Assembly (NCBI GenBank): GCA_016212845.1 | Contig: JACRDR010000241.1 | Location: 1 to 16,894 of the forward strand | Direction of reading: 5' to 3' | DNA: 16,894 bases | From: Elusimicrobiota bacterium | GTDB taxonomy: Bacteria; Elusimicrobiota; Elusimicrobia; UBA1565; JACRDR01 | Shown: positions 1 through 6,434 of the stretch, in pieces | Layout: every line of letters starts with the position of its first letter | Position numbering within the stretch: position 1 is the first letter of the stretch | Translations under genes and position numbers: made by a program | The notes under the pieces: model-generated | What the model was told of the DNA's origin: nothing | Database searches by the model: none | The model's input: only the letters and a program-made list of their open reading frames with translations

Positions 1-271
1 CCGTGGCGAAGCCCGTCACGATGATGACTTCGATCGCGGGATCACACGCTTTGAGGGCCGCCAGGAGGTCGAGGCCGCCGAGCTTGGGCATGGTCATGTC
101 CGAGATCACGACGGAGACGTTCGCACTCCGCGCCTTCGCCAGCGCTTCCTCGCCGTCGGCCGCGGTGATGATCTTGTAGCCGCGGGGGGTGAGTTCGAAT
201 TTCATGAGGTCTCGAAAGCCGAGCTCGTCGTCCACCACCATGACATTAGGCGCCTCGCGCGCGGATTCCAT
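1..271 (-). CDS. Receiver-domain response regulator, C-terminus beyond the window
   Basis: Reading from an ATG at 271 to the window edge gives 90 residues of a CheY-like receiver domain with no stop, so the gene is partial and any output domain is unseen. Visible landmarks are the acidic pair D14-D15 in MVVDDE, the phospho-acceptor D58 in VVISDMTMP and the switch threonine T86 in IIVTG. The lysine that normally follows lies outside. The gene starts 2 bp after the stop of the HTH-REC gene (TGA-TC-ATG) and has no Shine-Dalgarno of its own, so translation is probably coupled. The TMPKLGGLDLL stretch resembles receivers of NtrC-type regulators and single-domain receivers; which applies cannot be told from here. 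Confidence 0.9.
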   Translation of the reverse strand, partial: MESAREAPNVMVVDDELGFRDLMKFELTPRGYKIITAADGEEALAKARSANVSVVISDMTMPKLGGLDLLAALKACDPAIEVIIVTGFAT

Positions 272-273
272 GA

Positions 274-852
274 TCAACGCGCCGCGGCGGCGAGCGCCGC
301 GAGCTTTTGAGCCAGCTCTCCGATTTCGAACGGCTTGCCCAGGAAGTCGTCCGCTCCGGATGCGAGGGCCCTCCTCTTGGAGTCCTCGAAGTCGTAGCCG
401 GTGATCGCGAGTACCTTGACTCCCCGGAAGCGATCCTCGGCGCGGATCATCCGGCACACTCTGAGCCCGTCGATGCCGGGCAAGCGCAGGTCCAGGATAA
501 CGATCGCCGGCAGAAACGCATTCATCTTATGGCCGGCCTCGAACCCATCGGAGGCCTCCTCGATCGCGGCTTCCGGCAGAGACTTTCGGATCACCTTTTG
601 GATCAGCCGGCGGTTGACCGCCTCATCGTCGACGATCAAGACGCGAAGCCGGTTCCCTGCCGCCAACTCCGGTGGGACGGGGATGCCGTGGGCCTTCATG
701 AACCCGACTACGTCTTCCTCCCACACGCGGCGGTGCCCGCCGCCCGTCTTAAACGACGGCATCTTCCGGTCTTCGAGCCAGCGGATCACCGCGGGAGGGG
801 AGACGTGGCAGACTCGGGCTATGTCGTGAGTTCCAAGAGCCTTCTTATTCAT
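274..852 (-). CDS. HTH-REC regulator: N-terminal BldC/MerR/excisionase-type HTH, C-terminal receiver
   Basis: This 192-residue protein joins two domains in the reverse of the usual order. Residues about 5-55 form a winged HTH of the excisionase/BldC/MerR N-terminal type: GTHDIARVCHVSPPAVIRWL, then a wing with TGGGHRR and a following EEDVVGFM helix. Residues about 69-190 are a complete receiver with D75-D76, phospho-acceptor D121 in VILDLRLPG, T151 and K173 in LGKPF. It is expected to bind DNA under phosphorylation control; its kinase is unknown. The ATG at 852 has no good Shine-Dalgarno. The upstream DNA carries a candidate promoter and two 13-bp direct repeats, and BldC-like HTH proteins are known to bind direct repeats, so autoregulation is plausible (inference). 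It is the first gene of a unit separated from the OmpR gene by 130 bp. Confidence 0.93.
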   Translation of the reverse strand: MNKKALGTHDIARVCHVSPPAVIRWLEDRKMPSFKTGGGHRRVWEEDVVGFMKAHGIPVPPELAAGNRLRVLIVDDEAVNRRLIQKVIRKSLPEAAIEEASDGFEAGHKMNAFLPAIVILDLRLPGIDGLRVCRMIRAEDRFRGVKVLAITGYDFEDSKRRALASGADDFLGKPFEIGELAQKLAALAAAAR

Positions 853-862
853 GGTTGGCCGC

Positions 863-893
863 GTTTCGTTTCGTTCGGTAGTTTCGTTTCGTT
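863..893 (-). repeat. Two identical 13-bp direct repeats of AACGA pentamers, candidate operator
   Basis: On the minus strand AACGAAACGAAAC occurs at 893-881 and again at 875-863, an exact 18-bp head-to-tail repeat separated by TACCG. Each copy is itself AACGA-AACGA-AAC. The array lies 11-41 bp upstream of the HTH-REC start codon, at and just downstream of the predicted transcription start. It stands out as A-rich in GC-rich DNA. It could be an operator for the HTH-REC protein; a role in mRNA leader structure is the alternative. Confidence 0.6.
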
Positions 894-894
894 A

Positions 895-923
895 TGTGTA
901 ACAGTGGAACGCGTTTTCGTCAA
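895..923 (-). promoter_or_regulatory. Candidate sigma-70-type promoter of the HTH-REC gene
   Basis: On the minus strand TTGACG (923-918, five of six matches to TTGACA) is followed after exactly 17 bp by TACACA (900-895), preceded by TG in the extended -10 position. The -10 itself is a weak match. The predicted start near 888 would fall inside the direct repeats. This is a pattern match only. Confidence 0.35.
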
Positions 924-964
924 GGCCCAGGCAGGAAGCGGTCAAGAGTCCGTCCGGCGGCCCC

Positions 965-983
965 GAGGCTCGCGGAGAGCCTC
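965..983 (-). terminator. GC-rich hairpin at the stop of the OmpR-family gene
   Basis: The minus strand reads GAGGCTC-TCCGC-GAGCCTC, a perfect 7-bp stem with a 5-base loop, starting at the last base of the TAG stop at 985-983. No U-tract follows, so it may be a terminator-like or mRNA-end-stabilising hairpin rather than a classic intrinsic terminator. It would close the long operon that begins at the TonB receptor. Confidence 0.4.
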
Positions 984-1768
984 TACTCGTCGAATCGGTA
1001 GCCGTGGCCCTGCACGTTCACGATGCGCTTCGCGAGAGCCGAGCCCAGCTTTTTCCTCAAGTGGGAGATATGCACTTCGACCGTCCTTGGGTCGTTGTAG
1101 TCGGCGGGATCGTAACCCCAGACGGTCTCGAGCAGGTAGGTGATGCCCAAGACCCGACCTGCCTTGGAGATCAGCGCGGCGAGCAGGTCGAACTCCTTGC
1201 GGGTGAGCGAGACCGGCTTTCCGCCCACCTTGACCGTCCGGCCCGCGGGGTCGATTTCGAGACCGCGCTTGCGAACCCTCGCATCCGCTATGGGCGCAGC
1301 CGAGCAGCGCTTCAAGACGGCCAGGATGCGCGCTCGCAGCACCGAGAGAGCGAAAGGCTTGGATAGGTAGTCGTCCGCGCCGCCCTCCAATCCGCAGACG
1401 ATGTCTTTGTCGGCCGTGCGAGAGCCCGACATGATGATCACCGGAATCGACTGGGTCGAGGCCTCCTGCTTTAGGACGCGGCATACCGCGTGGCCGTCTA
1501 AACCGGGCATCTCCGCGTCGACGAGGATCAGGTTCGGCTGAGACTCCCGCACAAGCATGAGCGCCTCGGAGCCGTTGTCCGTGGAAACGACGACGAACTC
1601 GCTGTTGAGGAAGTATTTGCGGACGAGCTTCAATATGACCGGATCGTCGTCGACGACCAATATTGTCTTAGGCATCGATGCGGAACGGCTTGGGCCGGTC
1701 GCACATGAATATATAGGAATATTCGCCTTCATGGAAGAGGTGCTCTCGCTCGCGCGCTCGCCGTTCAT
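983..1768 (-). CDS. OmpR/PhoB-family response regulator (REC plus winged helix)
   Basis: A 261-residue DNA-binding response regulator. A receiver spans about 34-152 with D40-D41, phospho-acceptor D84 in LILVDAEMPG, S114 as switch residue and K137 in LSKPF. A winged-helix trans_reg_C domain spans about 165-260, with SLTRKEFDLLAAL, the VWGYDP loop, the RTVEVHISHLRKKLG recognition-helix region and the terminal GHGYRF strand that mark the OmpR/PhoB family. The ATG at 1768 is preferred over the internal ATG at residue 32: it overlaps the upstream stop as ATGA and has GAGAGG eight bases upstream. The cost is a non-homologous 32-residue N-terminal leader. It is the last gene of the receptor operon and the likeliest direct DNA-binding output. 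PhoB-family proteins bind direct repeats with 11-bp spacing, the geometry of the TTAA boxes here. Confidence 0.95.
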   Translation of the reverse strand: MNGERASESTSSMKANIPIYSCATGPSRSASMPKTILVVDDDPVILKLVRKYFLNSEFVVVSTDNGSEALMLVRESQPNLILVDAEMPGLDGHAVCRVLKQEASTQSIPVIIMSGSRTADKDIVCGLEGGADDYLSKPFALSVLRARILAVLKRCSAAPIADARVRKRGLEIDPAGRTVKVGGKPVSLTRKEFDLLAALISKAGRVLGITYLLETVWGYDPADYNDPRTVEVHISHLRKKLGSALAKRIVNVQGHGYRFDE

Positions 1769-2172
1769 CGCTCGCGCCTCTCGAGCCCGAATTCCTGGAG
1801 CACTTCCTGGATTCTGCCCAGAAGGGCCTCCACGTCGAAAGGCTTCAAGATGAAGTCCGAGGCCCCGCGCCGCATGGCGTAGACGGCGGTCTCGACGGAG
1901 CCGAACCCCGTCAAGAGGATCACGGCCGGTCCGCCGCCTCGCGCACGGGCTTGCGCGAGCAGCTGCAGGCCGTCGGCTCTCGGCATCGTCACATCGGTGA
2001 GCACGAGGTCGATTCCGCCCCGTCCCACAAGCGCCATCGCCTGGTCTCCGTCTTGAGCCGTCTGAATCTCATATCCGCGCCGGCTCAATTGCCACCGAAG
2101 CATCTCGCGCATTCCGGGCTCATCGTCCACGACCAGGATGACCCTCTTCTTGGATTCATTCACCGCCGGCAT
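1765..2172 (-). CDS. Single-domain response regulator (REC only)
   Basis: A 135-residue CheY-like protein made only of a receiver domain, residues about 9-128. It has the acidic pair D16-D17 in ILVVDDEPG, phospho-acceptor D60 in LVLTDVTMP, T88 in LLTGFGSVETA and K110 in ILKPFD. The GSVETAVYAMRRGASDF segment is typical of receivers attached to NtrC-type regulators, but no AAA+ or HTH domain follows, so it can only act through a partner, for instance as a relay or phosphate sink. The ATG at 2172 has a near-perfect AAGGAGG six bases upstream, inside the end of the preceding gene, with which it overlaps by 17 bp. Its own end overlaps the OmpR-type gene by ATGA. Confidence 0.94.
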   Translation of the reverse strand: MPAVNESKKRVILVVDDEPGMREMLRWQLSRRGYEIQTAQDGDQAMALVGRGGIDLVLTDVTMPRADGLQLLAQARARGGGPAVILLTGFGSVETAVYAMRRGASDFILKPFDVEALLGRIQEVLQEFGLERRER

Positions 2173-2590
2173 GCTCGTCCTCCTTGACCTTTTTGGCCCG
2201 ACTGCGCAGGAGCGCGCGGCTTAGCAAATGGAAGATGCGGTCCAGACTGTACGGCTTGGCGACGTAGTCGAACGCGCCGAGACGGGCGGCCTCCGCCTCC
2301 GCCTCTAGCGTCGGTTGCCCCGTGACCATGATGATCTCGGTGCGCCGGGAGAGCCCTTTAGATCGTCGCAGCACTTCGAGGCCGTCGATGCCGGGCATCA
2401 TGACGTCGCAGAGAGCCACGTCGAAGTCCTCGGCGCCCAGCTTCTCGAGCGCCTCCTCGCCGCTGGCGGCGAGGACGACCGCGTAGCCGTTGCGGGTTAA
2501 GAAGTAACTGAGCATGTCCCGAAGCCCCTTCTCGTCGTCGATAACCAGCACTCGCGGCCGTCGCGTGGCCGGCTCTATTGCAATCGACAT
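2156..2590 (-). CDS. Single-domain response regulator (REC only)
   Basis: A 144-residue lone receiver, domain about 13-130, with D18-D19, phospho-acceptor D62 in VALCDVMMPG, T90 in IMVTG and K112 in VAKPY. After the domain there is only a short charged tail (RSRAKKVKEDEHAGGE). By hand alignment more than half of its positions match the first receiver of the hybrid kinase at 10944-12530, including LVIDDE-GLRDM, ALCD-MMPG and DY-AKPY, so the two are close paralogues and may see the same phosphodonor or partner. GGAGG lies four bases before the ATG. It overlaps the preceding REC-kinase gene by 16 bp and the next REC gene by 17 bp. Confidence 0.94.
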   Translation of the reverse strand: MSIAIEPATRRPRVLVIDDEKGLRDMLSYFLTRNGYAVVLAASGEEALEKLGAEDFDVALCDVMMPGIDGLEVLRRSKGLSRRTEIIMVTGQPTLEAEAEAARLGAFDYVAKPYSLDRIFHLLSRALLRSRAKKVKEDEHAGGE

Positions 2591-3663
2591 GGGGCCTCCG
2601 CGATCGTATCCGTGCAGGGCAGTTCCACGGTGAAGGTCGTGCCCGAGCCCGGCCGGCTTTCCACGCGGATCTCTCCGCCGTGCTGGCCCACGATCCGACG
2701 GCAGATGGAGAGTCCGAGCCCCGTTCCTTTGCCCGAGGGCTTCGTGGTGAAGAACGGCGTGAACAGTCGCTGCAGGTTCTCTTCGCTGATCCCCTCGCCC
2801 GTGTCCTTAAATCGAAGGAGCATCCGGCGCTCGGCTTCGATGCGCTCGATCTCGAGCCTTCGGACCGGGCTCGAGGCCATGGCGTGCGCCGCGTTGACGA
2901 TCAGATTCAGGAAGACCTGCTGGAGCCCGACGGCGTCGCCGAGGATTCTCGAGGCGGCTTTCGAGGCGGGACGGACGACGGTGACGCGCGCGGCCTCGCC
3001 GTCGTAGCGCGCGAATCTCAGTGCGGCGTCGAGCGCCGCGTCGACGTCGATCACTTCGAGCTTCGGAGGGCTCCTGCGGGCGAACAGGAGGAGATCCGAC
3101 ACGATGCGCGTGCATCGCTTGCCCTGCTCGACGATCGCGGCGAGGTCGTCTTTGCTCTGGGGCGATAGGCCCGGCTCGGCTCCGAGGAACTGCGCCAGAC
3201 CCATGATGCCGGTCAGGGGGTTGTTGAGCTCGTGGGCGACTCCCGCGGCGATCATCCCAACGGCGTTGAGCCTCTCCGAGTGAATGAGCAGTTCCCTTCT
3301 CTCCAGAGCCTTCTCGACCAAGAGGGACAGCTCCTCAATGTCGAAGGGCTTGAGCACGAAGTCGTAGGCGCCCTTCCTCATCGCCGTGATGGCGGCTTCC
3401 ATGGTTCCGTGCCCGGTGGCGAGAATGACCTCGATATGAGGGTCCGCCTCCTTCAGCGCCTTCAGGGTCTCCAGCCCGTCCCGCTTGGGCATGCGGACGT
3501 CACTGATAGCCAGTTGAAAATTCCCTTCGGCCGCCTTGCGGAGCGCCTGTTCTCCGTCTTCGGCGGAGACCACCTCGAAACCCCGGTCTCCCAGCTCGCA
3601 GCACAGCAAGTCGCGGATCCCACGTTCGTCATCGACGACCAAGATTCTCGCCCGGGAGTTCAT
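2575..3663 (-). CDS. Soluble REC-histidine kinase (receiver, HisKA, HATPase)
   Basis: A 362-residue cytoplasmic kinase whose input is a receiver rather than a sensor. REC spans about 5-120 with D11-D12, D55 in LAISDVRMP, T83 and K105 in VLKPFD. A short helix leads to HisKA with H144 in GVAHELNNPL. The ATP-binding domain follows: N-box LNLIVNAAHA (252-261), G1 DTGEGI (287-292), F-box FTPFF (301-305) and G2 GKGTGLGLSI (311-320). The open frame runs 156 codons further upstream, but that part is antisense-free shadow of the preceding kinase; the ATG at 3663 overlaps that kinase's TGA as ATGA and directly precedes the receiver. Phosphorylation of D55 by the upstream membrane kinase could gate H144 activity (inference). 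It has no transmembrane segment. Confidence 0.95.
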   Translation of the reverse strand: MNSRARILVVDDERGIRDLLCCELGDRGFEVVSAEDGEQALRKAAEGNFQLAISDVRMPKRDGLETLKALKEADPHIEVILATGHGTMEAAITAMRKGAYDFVLKPFDIEELSLLVEKALERRELLIHSERLNAVGMIAAGVAHELNNPLTGIMGLAQFLGAEPGLSPQSKDDLAAIVEQGKRCTRIVSDLLLFARRSPPKLEVIDVDAALDAALRFARYDGEAARVTVVRPASKAASRILGDAVGLQQVFLNLIVNAAHAMASSPVRRLEIERIEAERRMLLRFKDTGEGISEENLQRLFTPFFTTKPSGKGTGLGLSICRRIVGQHGGEIRVESRPGSGTTFTVELPCTDTIAEAPCRLQ

Positions 3664-5564
3664 CGCTTGTGGTATGCGACCGTGGGCGCCGCGGAGAGCT
3701 TCTCGGTCTGGAGGAGCTTGAGACGCTCCCCCATCTCGCGCCCGGTGCGAACCGGGAGCTTCACGGAAAACTCCGTTCGTCCCGGCCGGCTCTCCACCTC
3801 GATGGTGCCGGAATGTTTCTGCACGATCTCGTTGATCAGGCTCAGCCCGAGGCCCGTCCCTTGGCCGACCGGCTTGGTCGTGAAGAACGGTTCGAAGATC
3901 TTGGACATGTTCGCGGGCGCGATGCCGGTTCCGGTGTCGGTCACCCTCAGGCGGACCCAGGAGTGAGGCGTGGACTCCACGAGCTCGGTCGCGATCGTGA
4001 GAGTCCCGGCGGTCGGCATTGCGTCGAGAGCGTTCTTCGCGAGGTTCAAGACTACCTGTTGGAGTTGGCTCATGTTGCCGAGAATCATCGGTAGCCCTCT
4101 CGCCAGTTCGACCTGCACGTTGGCCCGGCATATTTTCGCCTGCGCTTCGATCAGGGGCAGCGCTAGCTCGATGGCGGCGTTGAGTTCCATCACGCGTCGA
4201 TCGGCCTCGGACGTGCGGGCGAAGGTCAGCAGATTCTGGACGAGTGCCTTGCAGCGCAGCGCCTCCCGCTCGATGGATCTGACCGGCAGTTCCAGGTCGT
4301 GGCCTGGGGCGACCTGCCTCGCCAGTCCTTGGGCGAAACCCAAGATCACGCCTAAAGGATTGTTTATCTCGTGCGCGACGCCCGCGGCCAATTGTCCGAC
4401 CGCGGATAGTTTCTCCGACTGGTGCATGCGGGCCTCGAGCTTCTTGACATCGCGCATGTCCTTGGCCGCCAGGATCAGGCCCGCATCCCCGCCGTTGGCG
4501 GTCTTTAGGACCGAGACGGAAAGCAGCACAGGCAAGCGCTCCTGCTCCGGGCCGATCAACAGAGCGCTCATGTTGTGGAGCTTTCCCTCGGCCTGAAGCG
4601 TTTTCGCGGCGAGTCCGCGGAAGGGGGAGGCTTGGTCGTCGAACAGGGTCGAGGCTTGCCGTCCGATCAGCCCGTCGTCCTCGGCGGTCAGCGCTTGGAG
4701 TGACGGGTTGACGAGGCGGATCGCGCCGCCTGGGTCGGTCACGATGAGGGGGTCCTGGATGTTTTGGAGAATGTCGTTGAAGTAGTTCTTGGAGACGGTC
4801 GTCCGCGCCAATGTCGAGCTCATCTCGTTGAAGCTCCGCGCTAGGTCGCCGATCTCACCTCCATCTCCCGCAGGCACGTGCCCGCCGTAGTCGCCGGCCC
4901 GGATCGCCAAGGTGGCGGCCGCGAGAAGACGGATCGGCTCGAGAATCCCGCGTAAGGCGGTGAAAATGGCAAGGACGGCGGCGACGCTCGCGAGGACGAC
5001 GATGAAGACGATATGGCCAGTGATCCGGCGCTCGGTTGCCAAGGTCTCGCCCAGGGGCAAGCCGATGCGGAGCACTCCGAGCAGGCTCGCCCGATTATTC
5101 TTCTCCGTCCCCGAGAGGAGAAAATCCTCTCCCGACCGCTCCTTCGCGGCGGCGACGACCGGAAAGGCCACGTCGAGGATGGGCTCGTCCTTGACCCGAG
5201 TCTCGCGCGTGAGCGGCTTCGAGGCCGACAGCGTCTCAACGTCCAAGGGGTCGCGGCGGACCTGGCCGACCAGGGCTACGTTCGTATGCCCGACGATGCG
5301 CCCTTCGTCGTCGGTGACGAGCGCGTAGGCCCCGGCGTGGTCGCGCTGGTACGCCTGAAGAACCGGAAGGAGCGCACGCTCGTCGCGCGCAGCGAGGCCG
5401 GCGGCGACGGCGTCGTTCCACCGCCCGCGCGCGCCTAGGACGCCGTCTTCAAGACCGGACACGAGGGCCGTGTGCGTCGCCGTTTTCGAATAGGAGATGA
5501 TGGACAGCGACGAGATCAGCGCCACCGGAATGATGAGCGCGAGCAGCTTCGGATAGAGCGTCAC
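3660..5564 (-). CDS. Membrane sensor histidine kinase (extracytoplasmic sensor, HAMP, PAS)
   Basis: A 634-residue inner-membrane kinase. TM1 is about 6-26 and TM2 about 184-204. Between them lies an approximately 155-residue periplasmic sensor containing AYALVTDDEGRIVGHTN, which looks like a Cache-type PAS-like fold. HAMP is about 205-257, then a PAS domain at about 260-370 (ILQNIQDPLIVTDPGG, VNPSLQALT). HisKA has H398 in GVAHEINNPLG, the N-box is NLAKNALDAM, G1 is DTGTGI and G2 GQGTGLGLSL. It starts with GTG at 5564, overlapping the binding-protein stop as GTGA, with GAGG seven bases upstream. Placement right after a periplasmic binding protein suggests that the protein presents ligand to this sensor (inference). 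A C-terminal tail of about 30 residues has no evident function. Confidence 0.95.
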   Translation of the reverse strand: MTLYPKLLALIIPVALISSLSIISYSKTATHTALVSGLEDGVLGARGRWNDAVAAGLAARDERALLPVLQAYQRDHAGAYALVTDDEGRIVGHTNVALVGQVRRDPLDVETLSASKPLTRETRVKDEPILDVAFPVVAAAKERSGEDFLLSGTEKNNRASLLGVLRIGLPLGETLATERRITGHIVFIVVLASVAAVLAIFTALRGILEPIRLLAAATLAIRAGDYGGHVPAGDGGEIGDLARSFNEMSSTLARTTVSKNYFNDILQNIQDPLIVTDPGGAIRLVNPSLQALTAEDDGLIGRQASTLFDDQASPFRGLAAKTLQAEGKLHNMSALLIGPEQERLPVLLSVSVLKTANGGDAGLILAAKDMRDVKKLEARMHQSEKLSAVGQLAAGVAHEINNPLGVILGFAQGLARQVAPGHDLELPVRSIEREALRCKALVQNLLTFARTSEADRRVMELNAAIELALPLIEAQAKICRANVQVELARGLPMILGNMSQLQQVVLNLAKNALDAMPTAGTLTIATELVESTPHSWVRLRVTDTGTGIAPANMSKIFEPFFTTKPVGQGTGLGLSLINEIVQKHSGTIEVESRPGRTEFSVKLPVRTGREMGERLKLLQTEKLSAAPTVAYHKR

Positions 5565-6424
5565 CGAAAGACCTCGTCGGCCGATTCTACGGCGTCAGGC
5601 GGGACGGTGAGCGAGGCCCGCTTCGCCGCGGTCAAGTTGATGCTGACGCGGACGCGTGTCGCGTAGACGTCGGAGGCGGTCTCGTCTCCCGACAGCGCGG
5701 CCTTCGCGGCCTCGCCGGCAAGGCGGCCGATCTCGGCGAAGCTCACGGAGACTGCCGCCGTGGCGCCCCGTTCGACCAGGCCTTTAGAGGGAGCGTAGAA
5801 GGGGACGGCGTTGTCGTAGGAAAATTGGCGGATGACTTCGAAGCTCTGCGGATTGATCAAGAGAGGATCGGCCGGCAGCCAGACCGCGTCCGCCCGCCCC
5901 TTGAGTTTCCGCAGCATTTCGGGGAGCTCATCGGCATCCTCCAGATGGACCGAGACTATCTTGATCCCATGAGCGCCGTCCTCTTTCTCGACGCGGCGGG
6001 CCAGGGAGGCCTCGGACTTGCTCGCCCACAAGACCGCGAGCCGCTTGAGCCCAGGCTGGAGCCGGACGAGATTTTTCAGGAGGATCGACGGCTCGGGCTC
6101 CATCCGGATCTTGACGGCCGGGCCAAGTCGAACATCGTCGTCCAGCATGAACCCGGGAGCCAGGGCATAGACGAGCGTGACTCTGCCGGGAAAGCGGTTC
6201 GCGGCGGCTCGGCCCCCGAATGTCGCCACGACTTTCGCGGACTTCGGCACTCGCGGGTAATCCAGCGGCAGAAGGGGCACCGGAACTCCGACGGCGGCCT
6301 GGAAGCTCTCGTAGGCTTCGCGATACGGTCCCAGCTCTGAGCCGAGCACCGCGACCACGTCTTGCGCGCGGCAGGTCGCGGCCAGGACCGCCGCCAACGC
6401 GAGCGACTTGGCGACGGTTCTCAT
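5561..6424 (-). CDS. Periplasmic substrate-binding protein, PF04392 (ABC_sub_bind) type
   Basis: A 287-residue exported protein. Residues 1-20 are a Sec signal peptide (positive MRTVAK, then an Ala/Leu core, likely cut after CRA). It is probably not a lipoprotein, because AATC is a poor lipobox. The mature part shows the two-lobe PF04392 pattern: VVATFGGRAA, LKNLVRLQPGLKRLAVLW, GRADAVWLPADPLLINPQS, VPFYAPSKGLVERGATAAVS and a late VSINLTAAKRASL. Relatives in ABC systems bind small molecules such as aromatic amino acids, but no permease or ATPase gene is present here. Instead it sits between a TonB-dependent receptor (10-bp gap) and a sensor kinase (GTGA overlap), which points to a sensory role. 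AGGTGA nine bases before the ATG, formed by the receptor's last codons, serves as ribosome-binding site. At 287 residues it is somewhat shorter than typical members. Confidence 0.88.
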   Translation of the reverse strand: MRTVAKSLALAAVLAATCRAQDVVAVLGSELGPYREAYESFQAAVGVPVPLLPLDYPRVPKSAKVVATFGGRAAANRFPGRVTLVYALAPGFMLDDDVRLGPAVKIRMEPEPSILLKNLVRLQPGLKRLAVLWASKSEASLARRVEKEDGAHGIKIVSVHLEDADELPEMLRKLKGRADAVWLPADPLLINPQSFEVIRQFSYDNAVPFYAPSKGLVERGATAAVSVSFAEIGRLAGEAAKAALSGDETASDVYATRVRVSINLTAAKRASLTVPPDAVESADEVFR

Positions 6425-6434
6425 CGCACGCCGC

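Noticed and set aside
307..1143. 278-codon open frame on the plus strand
   Set aside because: It lies antisense to the HTH-REC and OmpR-type genes, both with strong domain matches, and its own translation resembles no protein. Long antisense frames are expected in GC-rich coding DNA.
3232..3966. 244-codon plus-strand open frame
   Set aside because: Antisense to two kinase genes whose catalytic motifs are unambiguous.
3664..4131. 156-codon upstream extension of the REC-kinase
   Set aside because: Arginine-rich out-of-frame reading of the preceding kinase's ATPase region. The ATGA-coupled ATG at 3663 directly precedes the receiver.
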